Source of the DNA: Baffinella frigidus
Lineage: Eukaryota > Cryptophyceae > Cryptomonadales > Baffinellaceae
Direction: 5' to 3'
Assembly (NCBI GenBank): GCA_026770585.1
Contig: MU646624.1
Location: 331,526 to 342,489 of the forward strand
DNA: 10,964 bases
The notes under the pieces were generated by a model. That model was given only the letters and a program-made list of their open reading frames with translations, made no database searches and was not told where the DNA came from. Position 1 is the stretch's first letter. The number at the start of each line of letters is the position of its first letter. Positions 7,448 through 10,964 of this stretch are shown piece by piece. The position numbers and the translations under genes are program-made.

Positions 7448-7605
7448 CTTTAGCTCTGGATGGCTTTCTCGCCCCTCTTTTAGACAGTTTCGTGGTACAA
7501 AATATTAAAAAACATCAACCTAAAAGTCTCTTTAACTCCGTTCATTGTAACCGTTGTACCGCGAAACACCTAGCAGGGGGGCAAAAAAGCCATCCAGGGC
7601 TAAAG
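7448..7605. mobile_element. 158-bp hairpin MITE with AAGG flanks
   Basis: The terminal inverted repeats are about 28 bp: the left begins CTTTAGCTCTGGATGGCTTT and the right ends AAGCCATCCAGGGCTAAAG, with about three mismatches. A second paired block lies inside (GTTTCGTGGTACAA about 7487-7500, TTGTACCGCGAAAC 7554-7567). AAGG occurs directly outside both ends (7444-7447 and 7606-7609), a candidate 4-bp target-site duplication. No open frame of note. Confidence 0.8.
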
Positions 7606-7663
7606 AAGGCGGTAACGAGCTGAGCCCGCTACGCAGTGTGTACGTTCGGAGGTCACTAAACGC

Positions 7664-7765
7664 TATCTCTCAAGTAGCCAGGGGGTCATATTTCCTACAC
7701 AGGTCCTAGGCTCCTACGTATGCCCTACGGCAGGAGCGTATTGGCTACTGGCCACTCAAGGGATA
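7664..7765. mobile_element. 105-bp MITE family, copy 2
   Basis: The ends are TATCTCTCAAGTAGCCAG and CTGGCCACTCAAGGGATA. The interior again has ACAGGTCCTAGG and CCCTACGGCAGGAGCGTA. It is more diverged from copies 1 and 3 than they are from each other. Confidence 0.75.
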
Positions 7766-7807
7766 TTTGACCATAGACCAAGATCTTAGATTACTCAGCT
7801 CTGTCCT

Positions 7808-7880
7808 GAGGCGGGCCCGTCCTAGTCTCTATCCCGAGGCGGGCCCGTCCTAGAATCCGTCTCGAGGCGGGCCCGTCCTA
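7808..7880 (+). repeat. Three 28-bp tandem units with GAGGCGGGCCCGTCCTA
   Basis: The 17-bp motif recurs exactly at 7808, 7836 and 7864. The spacers read CCTAGTCTCTATCCC and TAGAATCCGTCTC. The same three-unit array occurs again at 8158-8230, on the other side of the hairpin at 7890-8037. Confidence 0.85.
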
Positions 7881-7889
7881 TCATCTGAA

Positions 7890-8037
7890 AAGCTAGCGCC
7901 AGCGAGGTACTTAGAGCCTACGGTTTGCCTACGGTAGGAGCCCCCCTCCTACGACTTTTAAAGACCTTTTTGTTTTAAACGTCGCAGGAGGAGGGAGGGT
8001 TCCTACCGTAGGCTAAGGGGTCCGCTGGCGTCAGCTT
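7890..8037. mobile_element. 148-bp long-armed hairpin element
   Basis: The arms exceed 60 bp with small gaps: AAGCTAGCGCCAGCG (7890) against CGCTGGCGTCAGCTT (ending 8037), then GCCTACGGTAGGAG and CCTCCTACGAC against GTCGCAGGAG and TCCTACCGTAGGC. The apex is AT-rich (about 7955-7980). Non-coding and MITE-like; no flanking duplication is obvious. Confidence 0.75.
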
Positions 8038-8051
8038 GTGGCGTTACCTAG

Positions 8052-8286
8052 TCTCCGTCCCGAGGCGGGTCCGTCCTAGCCTCCGTCCCTTTAGGTCCTT
8101 TAGGTTCTTTTAACTCCTACCATAGGCGGGCACCGGAACTTATCCTGCAGAAGTCCCGAGGCGGGCCCGTCCTAGTCTTAATCCCGAGGCGGGCCCGTCT
8201 TAGAATCTGTCCCGAGGCGGGCTCTTGAGGCGGACGCGATTTCTCATGAAAGGGATCTCTCTCTCAGCCGGAAAACGGATCTGATG
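8052..8286 (-). repeat. Right arm of the long inverted repeat
   Basis: It is the reverse complement of 6807-7044, with CGGATCTGATG ending at 8286 and CTCCGTCCCGAGGC near 8053-8066. It contains the minus-strand relative of the CCAGTTCC repeat (about 8093-8140). Confidence 0.75.
8158..8230 (+). repeat. Second three-unit 28-bp tandem array
   Basis: GAGGCGGGCCCGTCCTA-type motifs start at 8158, 8186 and 8214, with spacers CCTAGTCTTAATCCC and TAGAATCTGTCCC matching those of 7808-7880. A single further unit lies at 8062. Confidence 0.8.
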
Positions 8287-8320
8287 CTTTGGTACCGCAA
8301 ATCTGCAGGACTGCTTCTGA

Positions 8321-8459
8321 CCACTTAGCAGCGACCGAGGCCCTTTTCGCCTTAAATTTAAGGCGACACGCGGTTGAAATCCAATGCAACTGGATAAGAT
8401 TTTAGAACAAATCGTTTAGATGGACTGTATCCGTGAAGCCCCCGGCGGCTGCTAAGTGG
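8321..8459. mobile_element. 139-bp element with 12-bp perfect terminal inverted repeats
   Basis: CCACTTAGCAGC (8321-8332) is exactly complementary to GCTGCTAAGTGG (8448-8459). Inside lies a perfect 20-bp palindrome, TCGCCTTAAATTTAAGGCGA (8347-8366). I see no clear target duplication. It is MITE-like by structure only. Confidence 0.6.
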
Positions 8460-8731
8460 AGAGAGGACTTCCACACAGCGGAGTTCGCAGGGATTTCGTG
8501 AATAACTCTTCAGTGGATTCTTGGTGGCTCAGCCACAACGAATCCCTTCGCAGCCCGATGTGTTGATTGGTTGGCTTGGTGACGGCGGAAGAAACTCCCA
8601 CTCTGTTCCAATGAGTTGTTTTATTGAACCTGTTGCTATCGCAGCGACGTGTTGTGTCATGTGGAATGTTCAGAAGGACTGAACGCTGTTCATGCGAGGA
8701 AGAAGATTGGAGTCCTCTGCGCCGGGATGCT
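8460..8731. other. Gene-free stretch
   Basis: No supported gene, RNA or strong repeat is seen. The only longer open frame (8624-8836) begins with TTG and runs into the hairpin element that follows. Confidence 0.5.
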
Positions 8732-8869
8732 CCACGCCAGATTGGTCGTGGAAATTCGGCTCTTTCTCAATGCCAATTCTGGCGTTTAACTACCCCAAAA
8801 GTAAATAATTCCCCGTTAGTCCTTTGGGGGAATTGACTTTTGGCGACCCCTTCCAAGAATCTGGCGTGG
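8732..8869. mobile_element. 138-bp nested hairpin element
   Basis: The ends CCACGCCAGATT (8732-8743) and AATCTGGCGTGG (8858-8869) are perfect inverted repeats. A third copy of the motif (CCAATTCTGGCGT, 8773-8785) could also pair with the left end. An inner hairpin pairs CCAAAAGT/ACTTTTGG (8795-8802 and 8836-8843) and AATTCCCC/GGGGAATT (8807-8814 and 8827-8834). GATGCT abuts the left end (8726-8731) and recurs 3 bp beyond the right end (8873-8878), a possible but imperfect target duplication. Confidence 0.7.
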
Positions 8870-8903
8870 CTTGATGCTCAAAACGCAGGGCCATCCTGCA
8901 GAG

Positions 8904-8966
8904 CCAGTTCCAGTGTCTGCCTATGGTGGGAGTTCAAAGGACCTAAAGGACCTAAAGGACCTAAAG
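8904..8966 (+). repeat. CCAGTTCCAGTG repeat, copy 3, with 9-bp tandem GGACCTAAA
   Basis: CCAGTTCCAGTGTCTGCCTA and TGGTGGGAGTT match 6959-7015 and 7338-7390. It ends in about three tandem copies of GGACCTAAA (8936-8966). It borders the 3' flank of the TRAF-like gene. Confidence 0.75.
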
Positions 8967-9119
8967 TTAGATTTGAATGGGGCGCGTTGGAAGGTCTTGG
9001 GCTGGCTGGCTGGTGAGAGAGACGGTCGAGAAGGAAACGAAGACGAAATGTCGTACAGCGGCCGCCTCGCATTGCTCCGACGCCGAGCTCAATCTCGCCA
9101 GCGTGCCCACCCCCCGCGC

Positions 9120-10025
9120 CTACTCTGGGAGGTAGAGGTGCACGACCATGCGGAGCTTGATGCTCCCGTCCGCGCGCACCGCCCCGGCCTTGTCTGCTTC
9201 CGACAAATCGAAAGAAGCGCCCCACCGTTCACCAACAGGAGAAATTTTGGCGGGCGGCCTTCGGACATCGTACACACTCTCGCTGCTCACGACGCGGAGC
9301 ACCTTGTCGTTCTTGTCCAGGATCGAGCACTGGAAGTGCATGGTGCTGGCGGGGCCCTCCTCGAGTGCGAAGCCCATGTAATGCGGGATGTGCTTGAATC
9401 CCGACTTGCCGTTGAAGCAGTGGCCACGCACCCCGTCCGTGAACGTGCACGGAAGAGACTGTTGGCGGCTCCCCGCGCTCCCCGTGCTCCACGTGAACAC
9501 GCGCGTCAACGCTGGAGCGCGGCTCTGCAGGGCGGCGATCGTCTCCCCTTGCCCAGCCACCTTCGTTTGAAGATCCGACATCCTCTCCTCCATCTCCGCC
9601 ACCCTGTTCCGCAGATGCACCACCCCCGCCGCCTCAACATGCTCCCCCACCTCCGCCCGCGCCATCCGCTCCTCGCACCCAGGGCACGGACACTGCACCT
9701 CCTCCCGTCCGCACGCACCCCGATGCTCTGCCATGCTCCGCCTCGCGACCGTCTCGCCGCACCCAACATTCGGGCACTTGATCTGCGCCTCCGGGCAGAT
9801 TCCCTCGTGCTTCGACAGCACCCGCGCCTTGAAAGGGGTGCGGCAGTGCGCGCAGCAGCGCTCGTGGTCCCATGCCTCCGACGCGTGGTGGTCTGTGCCA
9901 GGACGCAACCCACAGACCGGGTCGATCTGCACTCCCGCCGTGATGCTCCAGTGGGAATCCGCAGAAGGAAAGCCGGTCAGGAGGAGCAGGCCGAGTGCAA
10001 GGAGGAGCAGGTTGGCGCGGGACAT
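9120..10025 (-). CDS. Secreted or luminal TRAF-like protein: signal peptide, zinc fingers, coiled coil, MATH
   Basis: The product is 301 residues; ATG at 10025-10023, TAG at 9122-9120. Residues 1-24 form a typical signal peptide (LLLLALGLLLL core, then SADS). TRAF-type zinc fingers follow: C58-x2-C61-x11-H73-x3-C77, C84-x4-C89-x11-H101-x3-C105, and a partial one at 112-129. A coiled coil spans about 134-168. A MATH (TRAF-C)-like domain spans about 175-301, beginning VFTWS and ending with a strand pattern (DGSIKLRMVVHLYLPE) like the end of TRAF-C domains. There is no RING. From residue 58 on it is clearly paralogous to the gene at 3706-4829, and similarity continues into the 3' flank. The open frame extends upstream to 10331, but ATG 10025 is preferred because it places the hydrophobic core at the N-terminus and avoids overlap with the divergent gene. 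TRAF domains are normally cytosolic, so an export signal is odd. It may act in the secretory pathway or outside the cell; partner unknown. Confidence 0.8.
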   Translation of the reverse strand: MSRANLLLLALGLLLLTGFPSADSHWSITAGVQIDPVCGLRPGTDHHASEAWDHERCCAHCRTPFKARVLSKHEGICPEAQIKCPNVGCGETVARRSMAEHRGACGREEVQCPCPGCEERMARAEVGEHVEAAGVVHLRNRVAEMEERMSDLQTKVAGQGETIAALQSRAPALTRVFTWSTGSAGSRQQSLPCTFTDGVRGHCFNGKSGFKHIPHYMGFALEEGPASTMHFQCSILDKNDKVLRVVSSESVYDVRRPPAKISPVGERWGASFDLSEADKAGAVRADGSIKLRMVVHLYLPE

Positions 10026-10148
10026 GGGGGCGCTGGAGTGCGAGACCCATCCGGTCAAACATCCCCCTTTATTAAAAAAAAAGAAGTTTGACCAGAACCG
10101 GGGGGTCGCAACTTGCGACTGGAAAGACAAGGCGCATCTTACCTGGCG
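10026..10148. promoter_or_regulatory. Putative bidirectional promoter region
   Basis: The 123-bp gap separates the divergent starts at 10025 (minus) and 10149 (plus). It contains inverted GGTCAAAC (10053-10060) and GTTTGACC (10086-10093) around an A-rich tract that reads TTTAATAAA on the minus strand, a possible TATA-like element about 40 bp upstream of the minus start. The assignment rests on position and this symmetry only. Confidence 0.35.
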
Positions 10149-10355
10149 ATGGTCGGACGTAAGCGGGGGAGGGAAGATCACTCCAGCGAAAGAAGTGGTG
10201 GGGGCGCTGCTGGACCGAGCAAGAGGGGGCGGGGCGGGGCGGGGGGCAAGCTTGTCTTCGAATGCACCTGGTGCGGCCAAGCGTTCTCTCGCTCCAGCAG
10301 CTGCAGCCTGACGGTGCACACGCGCACGCATACCGGCGACCGCCCCTACCCCTGA
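10149..10355 (+). pseudogene. Truncated C2H2 zinc-finger protein
   Basis: From ATG 10149 the 68-residue frame has a basic, Gly-rich head with two KRGR clusters (residues 4-8 and 25-28, possible nuclear signals). One complete C2H2 finger follows (C39-x2-C42-x14-H57-x3-H61), then the linker TGDRPYP. In C2H2 arrays this linker is followed by the first Cys of the next finger (TGY). Here TAC CCC TG runs into the foldback element, whose first A makes TGA. The gene is thus probably cut by insertion after one finger; a DNA-binding transcription-factor origin is likely. No further fingers are visible beyond 10469. A minimal functional one-finger protein cannot be excluded. Confidence 0.65.
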
Positions 10356-10469
10356 GGGGTACCTCGCTCATAAGAAAGCGCCCACCCCCTAGGACCATCA
10401 TAGGGCCCTAGGTATAGCCCTACTGTAGGGTCCTAGGAGGAGGCGGTTTCTTATGCGCGAGGTACCCCT
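10355..10469. mobile_element. 115-bp foldback element
   Basis: The arms are about 41 bp: left AGGGGTACCTCGCTCATAAG continuing to CCTAGGACC; right GGTCCTAGG continuing to TTATGCGCGAGGTACCCCT, with only a few mismatches. The loop region carries CCCTACTGTAGGG. TACCCCTG occurs just before the left end (10347-10354) and spanning the right end (10463-10470); part of this is inherent in the arm sequence, so it is weak as a target duplication. The element truncates the zinc-finger frame. Confidence 0.8.
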
Positions 10470-10531
10470 GTACTCACGGAGGAACCGACACGCGGTGGGA
10501 GGCTGTCTCTTGGCTCGCTCTCGCAGATACA

Positions 10532-10636
10532 CATCCCTGAAGTGGCCATGCCGTCAAATTTGACGGCCAAGAGGTCCTAGGCAGGTCCTAGGGCCCTACG
10601 GTAGGGCGTATGAGCCTACTGGCCACTTAAGGGATA
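10532..10636. mobile_element. 105-bp MITE family, copy 3, with paralogous empty site
   Basis: The ends are CATCCCTGAAGTGGCCATG and CTGGCCACTTAAGGGATA. The interior is near-identical to copy 1 (AGGTCCTAGGCAGGTCCTAG, then CCCTACGGTAGGGCGTATG). The flanks CTCGCTCTCGCAGATACA and TAGACCTTTATTGAT occur joined, without the element, at about 10822-10853, which shows it inserted into a repeat unit. Confidence 0.85.
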
Positions 10637-10680
10637 GTAGACCTTTATTGATACCACCATGGCCACCCCACACAGCTACT

Positions 10681-10875
10681 GGGGTACCTCGCTCATAAGA
10701 AACAGCCCCCCCCCTAGGACCGTCATAGGACCCTAGACGCAGCCCTACTGTACCCTACACCGCCCCCACACGGAGGGAGAGGAGGAGGGGGGATCACGCG
10801 GCATGAGGCTGTCTCGCTGCTCGCTCTCGCAGATACAAATAGACCTTTTTTGATGAACATGGCCACCAACACCGC
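10681..10875 (+). repeat. Second copy of the foldback-plus-flank unit, lacking the MITE
   Basis: It begins GGGGTACCTCGCTCATAAGA like 10356, then a poly-C run and CCTAGGACC; the right arm of the foldback has decayed. It continues with CACGCGG, GAGGCTGTCTC, CTCGCTCTCGCAGATACA and AATAGACCTTTTTTGATG, matching 10488-10531 and then 10637-10670. It is thus a tandem duplicate of the preceding unit. Confidence 0.75.
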
Positions 10876-10890
10876 ACCCACACACCGACC

Positions 10891-10964
10891 GGAGGAGGAG
10901 GAGGAGGAGGAGGAGGGACGGGGAGGAGGGAGGAGGAGGAGGAGGAGGAGGAGGGAGGAGGGAG
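10891..10964 (+). repeat. GGA-rich minisatellite, runs off the window
   Basis: Nearly pure GGAGGA with occasional GGGA interruptions to the end of the window. It is purine-only on one strand and so could form triplex or G-quadruplex structures. Confidence 0.9.

Noticed and set aside
7808-8230. Regularly spaced 17-bp repeats resembling a CRISPR array
   Set aside because: Spacers are only about 11 bp and similar to one another, and the context is eukaryotic. They are tandem repeats.
8871-10091. 406-residue open frame on the plus strand
   Set aside because: It is antisense to the TRAF-like gene. Its sequence is Arg/His/Pro-rich without a motif, as expected for the complement of a GC-rich coding region.
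10026-10331. Upstream ATG extending the minus-strand TRAF-like protein to 403 residues
   Set aside because: The extension overlaps the divergent zinc-finger frame, has no recognisable domain and would bury the signal peptide.

Overview
This window looks like the extreme left end of a nuclear chromosome of a eukaryote with plant-type (TTTAGGG)n telomeres. The first bases are CCCTAAA repeats, which is the strand expected at a true 5' chromosome end. The telomere type, GC-rich intron-poor genes, and RING/TRAF and C2H2 proteins would fit a green-lineage or stramenopile alga or a related protist. I cannot name the species from the sequence.

Layout. 1-228 is a degenerate CCCTAAA array. 229-810 is non-coding spacer. 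811-2443 is a 1.6-kb block of degenerate TTTAGGG repeats in the opposite orientation. 2444-2960 is an AT-richer spacer. 3004-3119 is a small palindrome whose arms are telomere repeats, followed by decaying TTTAGGG sequence to about 3420. 3706-4829 is a RING/TRAF-zinc-finger gene whose C-terminal MATH (TRAF-C) domain is broken by an internal deletion and frameshift. 5161-8970 has no gene I can support. It is packed with short inverted-repeat (hairpin, MITE-like) elements of several families, simple repeats, and a roughly 235-bp-armed inverted repeat spanning 6807-8286. 9120-10025 (minus) encodes an apparently intact paralogue of the first gene in which the RING and first zinc fingers are replaced by a signal peptide. 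10149-10355 (plus) is a one-finger C2H2 fragment, divergent from it and cut off by a foldback element. 10355-10964 holds more foldback elements and a GGA-rich tail.

How the parts relate. The two TRAF-like genes are inverted copies whose similarity runs from the third zinc finger through the coiled coil and MATH domain into the 3' flank (4282-4954 versus 9854-8982), while their N-termini are unrelated. This suggests shuffling of N-terminal modules in a subtelomeric gene family: one product has an E3-ligase-like RING, the other an export signal. Several hairpin elements show signs of mobility. A 105-bp element at 10532-10636 is absent from a paralogous site at 10836-10840 (a filled/empty site pair). 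An element at 7448-7605 is flanked by AAGG on both sides. The foldback at 10355-10469 supplies the last base of a stop codon that truncates the zinc-finger reading frame. All homologies come from reading motifs and alignments by eye; no database search was made.
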